Source: an uncultured Clostridia bacterium
GTDB lineage: Bacteria > Bacillota > Clostridia > TANB77 > CAG-508
Direction of reading: 5' to 3'
Assembly: GCA_948678575.1 (NCBI GenBank)
Contig: CAPPGO010000004.1
Location: 115,032-179,031, forward strand
DNA: 64,000 nt
Shown piece by piece: positions 52,269-61,812 of the stretch. Below the pieces are notes generated by a model. It saw only the letters and a list, made by a program, of their open reading frames with translations. It was not told where the DNA came from and searched no databases. Numbering within the stretch: position 1 is the stretch's first letter; every line of letters begins with the position of its first letter. The position numbers and the translations under genes were made by a program.

Positions 52269-54515
52269 TTAACTTTCTATATAATCTTTTATTGATTTAG
52301 CTGTATATGTATTTGCTTTTAATATATTTTTTGGATATCCTTCAAATACAATTTCACCACCATTTTTACCAGCACCTGGTCCTATATCTATAATATAATC
52401 TGCATCCATAATAAAATCTAAATTATGTTCAATAACTATTATCGTGTTTCCTCTGTCTATCATTTTTCTCATTACTTTTTTCAATTCTTCTATATCTTTT
52501 AAATGCAAACCTTGGGTTGGTTCATCAAAAACATATATATTTCCCCTTTTATTTAAGAAACTTGACATATTAACTCTTTGAACTTCTCCTCCTGATAAAG
52601 TATCTAATGTTTGCCCTAACTTCAAATATCCCAAACCCACTTCTTTCATTATAGTAAGTTTGTTATTTATTTCTTTATCATCTTCAAAGAATATTTTTGC
52701 TTCATCAACAGTCATTTCAAGTATGTCATTAATATTTTTTCCTCTTAATTTATATTGTAAAATTTCTTTTTTATATCTTTTTCCATGACATTCTTCACAA
52801 ACTTGTTTTACATCTCCTAAAAAATGCATATCTAATTTGATAATTCCTGAGCCACCACATTTAGAACAAGCTCCACTAGAATTGAAACTAAATTCTCCTG
52901 GCTTTCTATTATTTTCCATTGCAAATAAAGATCTTATTATATCAAATACTTTGGTATAAGTTGCTACTGTACTTCTACTATTTATTCCAACATTCTCTCT
53001 ACCAACTTTTATAATTGATTTATCTTTATTTATTAAATATCTTATTAATGATGATTTTCCACTACCAGATACTCCTGTTATACAAGTTAATAAATTTTCA
53101 GGAATTTTGACATCTAAATTTTTTATATTGTTAATACTAATATTTTTCAATTCATAATATTTTTTTATTTCTTTTTCTTCTTCATTTAGTTTTTTCTTTA
53201 CTTTCAAATATTGTCCAGTGACAGAATTCTTATTCTCTAATAAACCTTTATAATTACCATTATATATCAACTCTCCGCCATCTGCACCAGAATTTGGACC
53301 GATATCAATTACATTATCAGCATTTTCAATAAATTTTCTATTATGTTCTACTACAATAGCTGTATTGTTATTACTTACAATATTTTTAACTGCTGATATT
53401 ATTTTATTTACATCTCTTGCATGAAAACCTTGGGTTGGCTCATCCATAATATAAATCAACTCATTTAAGGTATTTCCCATACTTTTAGCTAACTTTAATT
53501 TTTGAGATTCTCCATTTGATAAAGTATTAATTCCTCTGTTTAAAGTTAAATATCCAATTCCTAAATCAATCAAAAATTTGATATCTTTTTTCATTTTATT
53601 TATTATATCATCTACAACTACATCATTAATATTTGATATAAACTCATATACATCATTTAGTTCCATACTTAAAATATCAACTAAACTCTTATTATTTACT
53701 AAAACTTCTCTTGCTTGTTTATTTAGTCTTGAACCTTGACACTCTGTACATTCCATTTGTGAAAAAAATTCTTTATCATAATCATTTATTTTCAATCCCC
53801 TAGAATCAGTTTGTCTCTTTAAAATTCTACTTATTATTCCTTCATAAGAAAAATTCTCAACAAAACCTTGACTTTTAGTTCTATATGTCATTGCTGGTGA
53901 ATATAATAACTTATCTAATTCTTCTTCTGAATAATCTCTTAATTTTTTATCCATATCAAAATAGTTAATTGCATTTTGAATATGATAATATCGAGATCCA
54001 ACTTTCCAAGTTCTATGTTTTATAGCACCTTCATTTAATGATTTATCAAAATCAATTAATTTGTTTAAATCAACTTTTAATTCTACACCTAAGCCTCCAC
54101 AATTTGTACAAGCTCCTTTTGCATTATTAAATGAAAAATATGCACTATCATAAATTGGTGTACCTATTCTTGAATATAATAATCTCAAATATGTATAAAT
54201 TTCTGTATAAGTTCCAACTGTACTTCTTGGATTTTGTCCTAATTTTCTCTGTTCAATAAGTACACATGGTGATAAATTAGAAATACTTTCTACATTAGGT
54301 CTATTTATTTTTGGTAAATTTTTTACAATATATGTTGACAATGTTTCATAAAAAGCAGACTGTGCCATTGCATATACACAATCAAAAATTAGCGAAGATT
54401 TTCCACTTCCAGATACCCCGGTTACTACATTAATTTTATGCTTTTCTATATCTAATGAAATATTTTTTAAATTATTTTCTTTTGCACCAGTAATTCTAAT
54501 TTTATTATTTTCCAT
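52269..54515 (-). CDS. Short UvrA-like ABC ATPase (UvrA2-type)
   Basis: 748 residues, shorter than true UvrA (about 940). Two ABC ATPase halves are present: VTGVSGSGKSSLIFD and LSNGESQKLKLAKSMG in the first, ITGVSGSGKSSLIRY and LSGGEVQRVNMSSFL in the second. Zinc-binding cysteines occur as CTNCGG, CTECQGSR and CSKCGGSG with CEECHGKR. The UvrB-binding insertion appears reduced. Short UvrA paralogs occur as accessory repair or drug-tolerance proteins. It is not beside uvrB or uvrC. Confidence 0.9.
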   Translation of the reverse strand: MENNKIRITGAKENNLKNISLDIEKHKINVVTGVSGSGKSSLIFDCVYAMAQSAFYETLSTYIVKNLPKINRPNVESISNLSPCVLIEQRKLGQNPRSTVGTYTEIYTYLRLLYSRIGTPIYDSAYFSFNNAKGACTNCGGLGVELKVDLNKLIDFDKSLNEGAIKHRTWKVGSRYYHIQNAINYFDMDKKLRDYSEEELDKLLYSPAMTYRTKSQGFVENFSYEGIISRILKRQTDSRGLKINDYDKEFFSQMECTECQGSRLNKQAREVLVNNKSLVDILSMELNDVYEFISNINDVVVDDIINKMKKDIKFLIDLGIGYLTLNRGINTLSNGESQKLKLAKSMGNTLNELIYIMDEPTQGFHARDVNKIISAVKNIVSNNNTAIVVEHNRKFIENADNVIDIGPNSGADGGELIYNGNYKGLLENKNSVTGQYLKVKKKLNEEEKEIKKYYELKNISINNIKNLDVKIPENLLTCITGVSGSGKSSLIRYLINKDKSIIKVGRENVGINSRSTVATYTKVFDIIRSLFAMENNRKPGEFSFNSSGACSKCGGSGIIKLDMHFLGDVKQVCEECHGKRYKKEILQYKLRGKNINDILEMTVDEAKIFFEDDKEINNKLTIMKEVGLGYLKLGQTLDTLSGGEVQRVNMSSFLNKRGNIYVFDEPTQGLHLKDIEELKKVMRKMIDRGNTIIVIEHNLDFIMDADYIIDIGPGAGKNGGEIVFEGYPKNILKANTYTAKSIKDYIES

Positions 54516-54537
54516 ACTCTATTTTCCTTTTTACATA

Positions 54538-55728
54538 TTACATGTTTTTCAAAACAGCATCAATAATCTTATTTGCAACTATTTCCTTACTTAGCATTTC
54601 TAACTGTTTTATATCATTTTTACTAATTATTGTAACTATATTAGTGTCTCCTGCAAAACCAGCTCCTTCTTGTCTTAAATTGTTCGCTATTATCATATCT
54701 AAATTTTTATTAACTAATTTTTCTTTTGAATTTTCAAGCATATTATCCGTTTCCATAGAAAATCCACAAACAAATTGATTAGTTTTATGTTCTCCAATAT
54801 ATTTTAATATATCATCTGTTTTTTCTAGTTCTAATGTTAATTTGCTATCTTTCTTTTTCATTTTTCCATCAAATATTTCTTTTGCTCTAAAATCAGCAAC
54901 CGCAGCTGATTTTATAATTATATCTTGTTCTTTAAAATTTGCCTTTACTTCATCAAACATATCTTTTGCTGAAATTACATTTATACATTTTACAAACTTT
55001 GGTGGTTTAAGATTAGTTTTTCCAGAAATTAAAGTTACCTCAGCTCCTCTTAGCATAGCCATTTTAGCCAAAGCATACCCCATTTTTCCTGTTGAATGGT
55101 TAGTTAAATATCTCACAGAATCTATTTTTTCTATTGTTGGTCCTGCTGTTACTAAAACCTTTTTGCCTAATAAATCTTTTTCATAAGCAATTTCTTTAAA
55201 AATATATTCTAAAATCGCTTCTGGCTCTTCCATTTTTCCTTTTCCTGAATCACCACAAGCAAGTATTCCTTCATTTGGTTCTATTATCTCATATCCAAAA
55301 TGTTTTAATTTTTCTATATTTTCTTGCACAATAGGATTTTCATACATCGCTGTATTCATTGCAGGAGCAATTAGCTTTTTACATTTACAAGCCATTATAG
55401 TTGTTGTAAGCATAGCATCAGCTAATCCATTTGCAATTTTACCTATAACATTAGCTGTTGCTGGTGCTATAACTACTAAATCTACTTGTTTGGCAATAGA
55501 AATATGTTCGGTTTTAAATTCAAAATTTCTATCAAAAGTATCTACCAAACATTTATTGTTTGTAAGTGTTTCAAAAGTTATTGGATTTATAAATTTTTTT
55601 GCGTTTTCTGTCATTGATACAAATACATTTGCATCTTGCTTTCTTAACATACTAACAAGTTCAGCTGTTTTATATGCAGCAATACTTCCACTTACTCCAA
55701 TAAGAATATTTTTTCCTTTTAAATTCAT
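54538..55728 (-). CDS. coaBC: Bifunctional CoaBC (phosphopantothenoylcysteine synthetase/decarboxylase)
   Basis: 396 residues from the ATG at 55728 with AAAGGAG; the longer frame starts inside the promoter. CoaC half: GKNILIGVSGSIAAYKTAEL, catalytic His in TEHISIA, PAMNTAMYENP. CoaB half from about 185: VLVTAGPTIEKIDSVRYLTNHSTGKMGYALA and later KKKDSKLTLELEKTDDIL, GFSMET. The two steps make 4'-phosphopantetheine for coenzyme A and hence for the acyl carrier protein encoded in this window. Confidence 0.96.
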   Translation of the reverse strand: MNLKGKNILIGVSGSIAAYKTAELVSMLRKQDANVFVSMTENAKKFINPITFETLTNNKCLVDTFDRNFEFKTEHISIAKQVDLVVIAPATANVIGKIANGLADAMLTTTIMACKCKKLIAPAMNTAMYENPIVQENIEKLKHFGYEIIEPNEGILACGDSGKGKMEEPEAILEYIFKEIAYEKDLLGKKVLVTAGPTIEKIDSVRYLTNHSTGKMGYALAKMAMLRGAEVTLISGKTNLKPPKFVKCINVISAKDMFDEVKANFKEQDIIIKSAAVADFRAKEIFDGKMKKKDSKLTLELEKTDDILKYIGEHKTNQFVCGFSMETDNMLENSKEKLVNKNLDMIIANNLRQEGAGFAGDTNIVTIISKNDIKQLEMLSKEIVANKIIDAVLKNM

Positions 55729-55753
55729 AAATTTCTCTCCTTTTAGCTCTTCT

Positions 55754-55782
55754 ATTTTATCACAAAAAAACTTTTTTATCAA
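55754..55782 (-). promoter_or_regulatory. Sigma-A promoter of coaBC
   Basis: TTGATA, 17 bases, TAAAAT on the minus strand. It overlaps the rejected long start of coaBC. Confidence 0.75.
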
Positions 55783-55823
55783 CGAAAACCTTGCTATATT
55801 TGTGTTTCAGAATATTATTCCAA

Positions 55824-55891
55824 AATACGAACACTTTTTTGCAAAAAACTATTGACAAATAAAATTCCTAAATGTAAAATAAATACGAACA
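55824..55891 (+). promoter_or_regulatory. Direct repeat AATACGAACA flanking a promoter
   Basis: AATACGAACA occurs at 55824-55833 and 55882-55891, on either side of the promoter at 55852-55880. It contains CGAAC, half of a Gram-positive LexA box, but no complete palindrome is present. Confidence 0.4.
55852..55880 (+). promoter_or_regulatory. Sigma-A promoter of the YgjP-like gene
   Basis: TTGACA, 17 bases, TAAAAT on the plus strand: consensus -35 and near-consensus -10. Confidence 0.8.
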
Positions 55892-55926
55892 TTGATTTGG
55901 GAAACAAATTTTTAGGAGGTATCAAA

Positions 55927-56613
55927 ATGAATTTATTTTTTAATCGCAAAAATTTAATATCTTATACAGTGGATACTGCTTTTGACAATAATCTTAGCAT
56001 TAGCGTACAAAATGGTGAAGTAGTAGTTTCAGCACCTTGGTATCTTTCTAATAAACAAATACAAACAGTAGTTAGTGAAAAAACTAATTGGATTTTAGGA
56101 AAATTAAAAGAATACGAAGAAAGAAAAAATCTAGGTTATGAAAACATAATCTTGTTTGGAAAAACATATTTAACCAAAATTAACTTTAAACATATTAAAA
56201 CACCAGAAGTTACTTTAAATACTAATTCAATAGATATTATATTACCAATTTCTTATAAAGAAAAAAACATATCTAGCGTAATAGATTTTATATGTAATAA
56301 ACTTTATACTGAAATTGCAAATCAAGAATTAGAAGCAATTCTTGAAAAAATTAGATTAACCTTAAAATTAGCTCCAGAAAATATTGAAATAAAATATATG
56401 AAAAATGTTTTAGCTTCTTGTGAAGAAGGAGAAACTATAATTGTAAATCCTGAATTATTCAAATACAAAAAAGAAATTATAGAATATGTTATTATCCATG
56501 AATTTTGTCACTTAAAATACAAAACTCATACCAAAAGTTTTTATTCAATGATAAAAAAATATGTTCCTAATTATGAAACATTAGCTAATGATATACATGG
56601 CATGCAATACTAA
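55927..56613 (+). CDS. YgjP-like zinc metallopeptidase (DUF45/M48-related)
   Basis: 228 residues from the ATG at 55927 with TAGGAGG; 25 upstream in-frame codons overlap the promoter. The C-terminal VIIHEFCHLKYKTHTKSFY carries HExxH (His191, Glu192, His195), and the later segment FYSMIKKYVPNYE is typical of the group. The N-terminal half is beta-rich (SVQNGEVVVSAPWYLSNKQI). Members are soluble and often linked to restriction systems or stand alone; none of those genes is near. Confidence 0.9.
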   Translation: MNLFFNRKNLISYTVDTAFDNNLSISVQNGEVVVSAPWYLSNKQIQTVVSEKTNWILGKLKEYEERKNLGYENIILFGKTYLTKINFKHIKTPEVTLNTNSIDIILPISYKEKNISSVIDFICNKLYTEIANQELEAILEKIRLTLKLAPENIEIKYMKNVLASCEEGETIIVNPELFKYKKEIIEYVIIHEFCHLKYKTHTKSFYSMIKKYVPNYETLANDIHGMQY

Positions 56614-56615
56614 GC

Positions 56616-56644
56616 TTTACATTTTATGTAAACTATGCTATAAT
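56616..56644 (+). promoter_or_regulatory. Promoter of a candidate small RNA
   Basis: TTTACA, 17 bases, TATAAT on the plus strand directly after the YgjP-like stop, with no open frame behind it. Confidence 0.6.
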
Positions 56645-56650
56645 AATTTT

Positions 56651-56777
56651 AGACATTCTTTTATTAGGCTTATTGCCCATTGTTCTCGATTTTAAACTTT
56701 TTTCTACACTAGAGAATGATGTAAATGTCAAAAAAAACCACTGTTGGAATTCACACCCCTCTAACAGTGGTTATTTT
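56651..56777 (+). ncRNA. Candidate small RNA of about 125 nt
   Basis: It is bounded by the promoter at 56616-56644 and the terminator at 56736-56772. GACATT (56652-56657) can pair with AATGTC (56724-56729) to close the RNA; an alternative is CATTC with GAATG (56713-56717), and AGGC/TGCC-type short stems lie between. There is no start codon with a ribosome site. No known RNA family recognised. Confidence 0.45.
56736..56772. terminator. Bidirectional terminator
   Basis: AACCACTGTT with AACAGTGGTT, 17-base loop, T-runs on both sides; it serves the sortase gene (minus) and the candidate small RNA (plus). Confidence 0.85.
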
Positions 56778-57551
56778 TTAATTCATTTCTCTTGCTTTTA
56801 CTATTACTCTTTGGCTACTATCATTTGTACAAGTAATTAAAGTTACTTCTTTTAATCCATTTGTAAGTTGAGATGTACAATTTAAATCATCAGGAGAAAC
56901 AACAAATTTATCATATACTTCATATTCTATAACTCTTCCAGTTAAATCTGTTATTTTTACTATATCTCCATCTTCAAGATTTAATACTTTACTGAAAAAT
57001 TTTGCACTTCTATAATTATGACCTACTATACAATAGTTACCCACCTCGTTTGGTGCTGGTCCCCAAAAATAGCAAGGTGAAATTTTAAGTAATTCATCTA
57101 TATGATCTATTGTTTCAGAAGTTTCTTTCAATACTGGATAATGTACTCCTATTGATGGAATATCTACTATACAATCTGTATAATATGTAACTCCACTTTC
57201 AGTAATTGAAGTATTTCGCTTAATTAATTCACCCGTTCTATCAACGTCTTCTTCAACAGGTTCTGTCACAATTACTTCAAACGGATCTCTTGTATTTAAT
57301 ATTACTACTTGTGATGCATTTGAAAACTTAATTGTTGTATCATCTACTATATTTTCTTCAAATGTTATACTTTGTAGAATTTCTTGTGAAACTTGTTCAT
57401 TTTTATTTTTATCATACTCTGCATATATGTAATACGAAAATAAAATACATACCAAAAAAACAGAAATAAAGAAATCTATTTTATACATTCTTTTTTTCCT
57501 TCTCATTTCAGGTGTGATATATAATTTTTCTGCAATAAGAATTTGGTTCAT
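56778..57551 (-). CDS. Sortase
   Basis: 257 residues from the ATG at 57551 (AGGAG). A membrane segment at about 25-45 and an outer linker of about 80 residues precede the sortase barrel. His178 in CIVGHNYRSAKFF, Cys241 in VTLITCTND and Arg248 in SSQRVIVKA form the active site. Its class is uncertain, between B and D by length. It would join LPxTG-like proteins to the wall; no substrate with such a signal is encoded in this window. Confidence 0.9.
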   Translation of the reverse strand: MNQILIAEKLYITPEMRRKKRMYKIDFFISVFLVCILFSYYIYAEYDKNKNEQVSQEILQSITFEENIVDDTTIKFSNASQVVILNTRDPFEVIVTEPVEEDVDRTGELIKRNTSITESGVTYYTDCIVDIPSIGVHYPVLKETSETIDHIDELLKISPCYFWGPAPNEVGNYCIVGHNYRSAKFFSKVLNLEDGDIVKITDLTGRVIEYEVYDKFVVSPDDLNCTSQLTNGLKEVTLITCTNDSSQRVIVKAREMN

Positions 57552-57585
57552 TTTTTCTCCTTTCTTCACATAGTACGCTAATAAT

Positions 57586-57614
57586 ATTATAACATTATAC
57601 TATTCAATTGGCAA
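57586..57614 (-). promoter_or_regulatory. Sigma-A promoter of the sortase gene
   Basis: TTGCCA, 17 bases, TATAAT on the minus strand. Confidence 0.7.
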
Positions 57615-57617
57615 TAG

Positions 57618-57646
57618 AAAAACCGACAAAATATTTGTCAGTTTTT
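57618..57646 (-). terminator. Terminator of the ABC exporter operon
   Basis: A 13-position stem with one mismatch (core GACAAA/TTTGTC), 3-base loop and T-run on the minus strand. Confidence 0.85.
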
Positions 57647-57654
57647 TCTTAAAA

Positions 57655-59493
57655 TTATGAAGCTTCATCAAATATACCAGTATACATTTTATAATATACA
57701 CCCTTTTTAGCTATAAGTTCATTATGATTTCCTTGTTCTATAATCTGTCCATCATTTATTACTAAAATTTTATCACTATTTACTATTGTAGATAATCTAT
57801 GAGCTATAACAAAACTTGTTCTTCCTTCTAGTAATTTGTTCATTGCTTTTTGAATTTTAACTTCCATACGAGTATCAACATTACTTGTTGCTTCGTCTAA
57901 AACTAAAATCTGAGGATTGTTTAAAATAACTCTTGCTATATTTATAAGTTGTGCTTGACCTTTGGAAATATTACCTGCATCTTCTGAAATTATAGTATTA
58001 TATCCTTGTGGAAGTCTCTTAATAAATCCATGTGCATCTGCTAGTTTAGCTGCTTCTATAATTTCTTCATCTGTTGCATCAATTCTTCCATATCTAATGT
58101 TATCCATAACTGTACCACTAAATAAAACTGTATCTTGTAAAACTATTCCTAGTGAATCTCTTAATGAATCTTTTTCTACTTCTCTTACATCTTTGCCATC
58201 TATTAAAATCTGACCTTTTGTAACATCATAAAATCTTGTAAGTAAATTTATTGTTGTTGTTTTACCAGCACCAGTTGGTCCAACAATAGCAATTGTTTTT
58301 CCTGGTTTTGCATCAATGTTTATATCTTTTAATATATTTTCATTCTCTTTATATCCAAAATATACATTTTTGAATTCAACATGGCCTTCTAGTTTTCCTA
58401 TTTCTGGTTTTCCTACATTTTCTGGATATTCCTCTTCTTCATCTATTATTTCAAAAATTCTTTCTGCACCAGCAATTCCAGCTTGAATTACATTAAATTG
58501 ATTAGCAATTTCTGTAATTGGTCGTGAATATTCTTTTGAAAATTTAGAGAATATTGTTATAGTTCCTAATGTTATTTTACCATTTATACAAAATATACCA
58601 GCTAATATTGTAGTAATTGCTGTGGAAATATTACTAATATTTCCCATAATAGGCATAACCATACCAGCAACAGTTTGAGCCATAAAACCATTTTTTCTTA
58701 AATTTTCATTTCTTATATTAAATTCGTATTTTACATCATCTTCTTTATTGAAAGCCTTAATTACTCTTTGACCTGAAACATATTCTTGAATATATCCATT
58801 AACATCAGCTAATGCTTCTTGTTGCTTTATAAATTGAATTTTATTATATTGAGCTATTTTTCCAACAACTATTAGAATTACAGGTAATGATAACAAACTT
58901 ACTGTTGCTAAAACAGGGCTTATAACAAATAAAATTACTAATACAACAACTACTGTCAAAACTCCTGAAATTAATTGATTAATACTTGTATTTAAAGCTG
59001 TACTAATATTATCAATATCATTTGTAATTCTACTCATAAGTTCACCATGTGGATGAGTATCAAAATATTTTATTGGTAATTTTTGAATTTTCTTAAATAC
59101 TTCATCTCTCAATTGTTTTATAACTTTTTGAGAAACTTTAATCATAAGTTTTGATTGTACAAAAGAACAAACTGCTGTTGACATACAAATTAAAAATAAA
59201 ATAATTATCATTTTTATACATCCAACTTTGGCTTCTACATCAGCAGGGTTTTCTAATAATGGAACAATATAATCATCTATAATTGGTTGTAATATTAATG
59301 ATTGGCTCGTATTTAATACAACATAAGCAATAATAAAAATTAAAACAGCCACTAATATTTTTTTACTTTCATCTAAATATGTTAATAATCTTTTTAATGT
59401 ACCTTTGCTATCTTTCGCTTTATCAAGATTAACACTCATTGGACCTCTACCACTAGCTGTACTCATTGGCTTTTTTATTTTATTTCTTGACAT
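57655..59493 (-). CDS. ABC exporter half with canonical Walker B
   Basis: 612 residues: six membrane helices (about 35-330) and an ATPase domain. Walker A VGPTGAGKTTTINLL, signature NISKGQAQLINIARV (changed from LSGGQ), Walker B ILVLDEATSNVDT with catalytic Glu, and H-loop VIAHRLST. It pairs with the 571-residue half whose Walker B and H-loop are degenerate, as in TM287/288-type heterodimeric multidrug exporters. Its start lies 15 bases after the stop of the partner. Confidence 0.93.
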   Translation of the reverse strand: MSRNKIKKPMSTASGRGPMSVNLDKAKDSKGTLKRLLTYLDESKKILVAVLIFIIAYVVLNTSQSLILQPIIDDYIVPLLENPADVEAKVGCIKMIIILFLICMSTAVCSFVQSKLMIKVSQKVIKQLRDEVFKKIQKLPIKYFDTHPHGELMSRITNDIDNISTALNTSINQLISGVLTVVVVLVILFVISPVLATVSLLSLPVILIVVGKIAQYNKIQFIKQQEALADVNGYIQEYVSGQRVIKAFNKEDDVKYEFNIRNENLRKNGFMAQTVAGMVMPIMGNISNISTAITTILAGIFCINGKITLGTITIFSKFSKEYSRPITEIANQFNVIQAGIAGAERIFEIIDEEEEYPENVGKPEIGKLEGHVEFKNVYFGYKENENILKDINIDAKPGKTIAIVGPTGAGKTTTINLLTRFYDVTKGQILIDGKDVREVEKDSLRDSLGIVLQDTVLFSGTVMDNIRYGRIDATDEEIIEAAKLADAHGFIKRLPQGYNTIISEDAGNISKGQAQLINIARVILNNPQILVLDEATSNVDTRMEVKIQKAMNKLLEGRTSFVIAHRLSTIVNSDKILVINDGQIIEQGNHNELIAKKGVYYKMYTGIFDEAS

Positions 59494-59508
59494 TTTATCT
59501 CCTTCCTG

Positions 59509-61224
59509 TTATTCTTCTGGCATAACTTCTTTTTGAGATTCACTAATCTCTTTATAAATTTCGTTGTTTTCTATTAATTCTGCATGTGTACCATTTCCAA
59601 CGATTGTACCATCATCTATAACTAATACTCTGTCTACTTCTTTACAACTACTTATTTTTTGAACAATCATAAAAATAGTTGTATTTTTAAATTCAGTCTT
59701 TAAAGCTGTTCTTAATTTTAATTCTGTTGTACTATCTAATGCACTAACACTATCATCCAAAATTAAAATTTTAGGTTTCTTTACTAATGCTCTTGCAATA
59801 GCTAATCTTTGTTTTTGACCACCAGAAAAATTTGAACCTCTTTCTTCTATCCAAGATTCATATTTATCTGGTAAACTTTCAATATATTCATCTATTTGAG
59901 CTACTTGACAAGCATGTTTAATTTCTTCTAATGTTGCATCTTTCTTTCCCCATCTAATATTTTCCATAATAGTACCAGAAAACAATCGATTTTCTTGAAG
60001 TACCATTCCAATACTATCTCTTAGAGTTTTCATATCATAATCCCTAGTATCTATTCCATCTATTTTAACACTACCTTTGGTTACATCATAAAATCTAGGA
60101 ATTAAATTTACTAATGTAGATTTACCAGTTCCAGTTGAACCAATAATTGCAACCATTTCTCCACTATTTACTTTACATTTTATATTATTTAAAATTGCCT
60201 CTCCCTTAGAATCTTTAAATGAAAATTCATCAATATCAAATTCTACTTCACCTTTTTCAATGCTTTTTGAAATACAATTTTCTTTATTATCTACATCTGG
60301 AATTTCATTCAATATTTCTGAAATACGATCGGTTGAAGCTTTTGCTCTTGAAAAATTCATAAATATCATTGAAAGCATCATTAGTGACATAAGTGTCATT
60401 GTCATATATGTAATTGAAGCACTAATTGCACCAACTTCTATTGTTCCTGATGCACCAATCCATAAAACTGCTGCAATGGATAAGTTCATGATAAGCATTA
60501 AAGTTGGCATAAGTAAAATCATAATATTATAACTTTTTATTGTAATATCCATAAGTTCTGTATTTACTTTGTCAAATCTTTGATTTTCATAATCTTGTCT
60601 AACAAAAGATTTTACAACTCTTGCACCAATTAAATTTTCTCTAATTACATTATTTACATTATCAATACTTGTTTGAACAACTTTAAATAAAGGAAATCCC
60701 TTTTTAATAATAAGTCCCATTACAATTGCTATAAGTGGAATCAAGGCTAAAAATATTAATGCTACTTTTGGACTCATAGTAATCATCATAAAAATTCCAC
60801 CTATTAACATTACTGGTGTTCTTATTACCATTCTTAAACACATCTGAACTAATTGTACTAAAATTTCTACATCATTAGTAATTCTTGTGATAAGTGATGC
60901 TGTTCCAAATTTATTAATATTACTAAATGAAAATTCTTGTACTTTTTCAATTAAATCTTTTCTTAAATTTGCACCAAATCCATAAGCTGCTTTTGAAGAA
61001 TAATACATTGCCAAAAATCCACCTATCATAGATATCATTGAAACAATTATCATATATATTCCCATTCTTATAATGTAATCTTTGTCTCCATTTGGAATAC
61101 CTATATCCATTATTTTTGAAGTTAAGAATGGAATAGATATCATTCCAGCAGTATCAACTATAATAAATAATGGTCCAAGTATTGCAGACTTTATATTACC
61201 TTTTAAATATTTGAATATATTCAT
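59509..61224 (-). CDS. ABC exporter half with degenerate catalytic site
   Basis: 571 residues with six membrane helices. Walker A IIGSTGTGKSTLVNL and signature NFSGGQKQRLAIARA are canonical, but Walker B is ILILDDSVSALDS (Asp replaces the catalytic Glu) and the H-loop is MIVQKISS (Gln replaces His). One of the two ATP sites of the dimer is therefore non-hydrolytic. It starts by overlapping the stop of the MarR gene (TAATG), so regulator and exporter are coupled. Confidence 0.93.
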   Translation of the reverse strand: MNIFKYLKGNIKSAILGPLFIIVDTAGMISIPFLTSKIMDIGIPNGDKDYIIRMGIYMIIVSMISMIGGFLAMYYSSKAAYGFGANLRKDLIEKVQEFSFSNINKFGTASLITRITNDVEILVQLVQMCLRMVIRTPVMLIGGIFMMITMSPKVALIFLALIPLIAIVMGLIIKKGFPLFKVVQTSIDNVNNVIRENLIGARVVKSFVRQDYENQRFDKVNTELMDITIKSYNIMILLMPTLMLIMNLSIAAVLWIGASGTIEVGAISASITYMTMTLMSLMMLSMIFMNFSRAKASTDRISEILNEIPDVDNKENCISKSIEKGEVEFDIDEFSFKDSKGEAILNNIKCKVNSGEMVAIIGSTGTGKSTLVNLIPRFYDVTKGSVKIDGIDTRDYDMKTLRDSIGMVLQENRLFSGTIMENIRWGKKDATLEEIKHACQVAQIDEYIESLPDKYESWIEERGSNFSGGQKQRLAIARALVKKPKILILDDSVSALDSTTELKLRTALKTEFKNTTIFMIVQKISSCKEVDRVLVIDDGTIVGNGTHAELIENNEIYKEISESQKEVMPEE

Positions 61225-61679
61225 TATTTAGAAGCCTCCTCCTTTTCTAATTCTTCTTTAAAATTATTATTTATTTTAGATAAAATATTTTTAAAAGTTT
61301 CTATTTCATCTCTGCTTAAATCTTTATAGGCAATTTTATCTAATTTTTGTTTAAATTGCATACTTTTTTCATGCAATTCTTTTCCCTTATTTGTGGCAAA
61401 TACTTGACTTAATTTAGAATTTTTTTCATTTTTTTTAATTTCTACTAAATCATTTTTTGCCATACGATTTAACATAACATTTACTGTTGATGGCTTTATT
61501 CCAGCTAATTTTGCTAAAATTTTTTGATTTAATCCAGGATTACTTGTAACTATATCTAACATAAGTGGTTGCCCAACATATAAACCTAGCTTATTAAGAC
61601 CTATTCTTAAAATACTCCCTTTTAAATATATTAATTCATCAATTTCATCTTTATTTGGAGAAACAAAACCATTCATCAT
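61224..61679 (-). CDS. MarR family repressor of the ABC exporter
   Basis: 151 residues. LGLYVGQPLMLDIVTSNPGLNQKILAKLAGIKPSTVNVMLNRMAKNDLVEIKKN is the winged-helix DNA-binding domain, flanked by dimerisation helices. First gene of the three-gene exporter operon. Two copies of a TTAGTCGACTAA-type palindrome lie upstream, covering the -35 hexamer and the region after the -10, so autorepression relieved by a drug-like ligand is very likely. Confidence 0.93.
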   Translation of the reverse strand: MMNGFVSPNKDEIDELIYLKGSILRIGLNKLGLYVGQPLMLDIVTSNPGLNQKILAKLAGIKPSTVNVMLNRMAKNDLVEIKKNEKNSKLSQVFATNKGKELHEKSMQFKQKLDKIAYKDLSRDEIETFKNILSKINNNFKEELEKEEASK

Positions 61680-61751
61680 TTTTACCTCTTAAACTTATTG
61701 TACATAATATTTATTTAATAGTTTATCAAAAATCCCTCTATTAAACAAAAA

Positions 61752-61799
61752 TTAGTCGACTAACTAAGTATAATTCAATTTTGTTAATTAGTCAACTAA
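61752..61799 (-). promoter_or_regulatory. Two MarR operators
   Basis: TTAGTCGACTAA at 61752-61763 and TTAGTCAACTAA at 61788-61799, 36 bp apart. The second contains the -35 hexamer. Confidence 0.85.
61767..61795 (-). promoter_or_regulatory. Sigma-A promoter of the marR-ABC operon
   Basis: TTGACT, 17 bases, TATACT on the minus strand, enclosed by the two palindromes. Confidence 0.8.
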
Positions 61800-61812
61800 T
61801 TTTATAATATTT

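Noticed and set aside
55824..55891. LexA (SOS) boxes near the YgjP-like gene
   Set aside because: Only the CGAAC half is present; no GTTCG partner at the required spacing.
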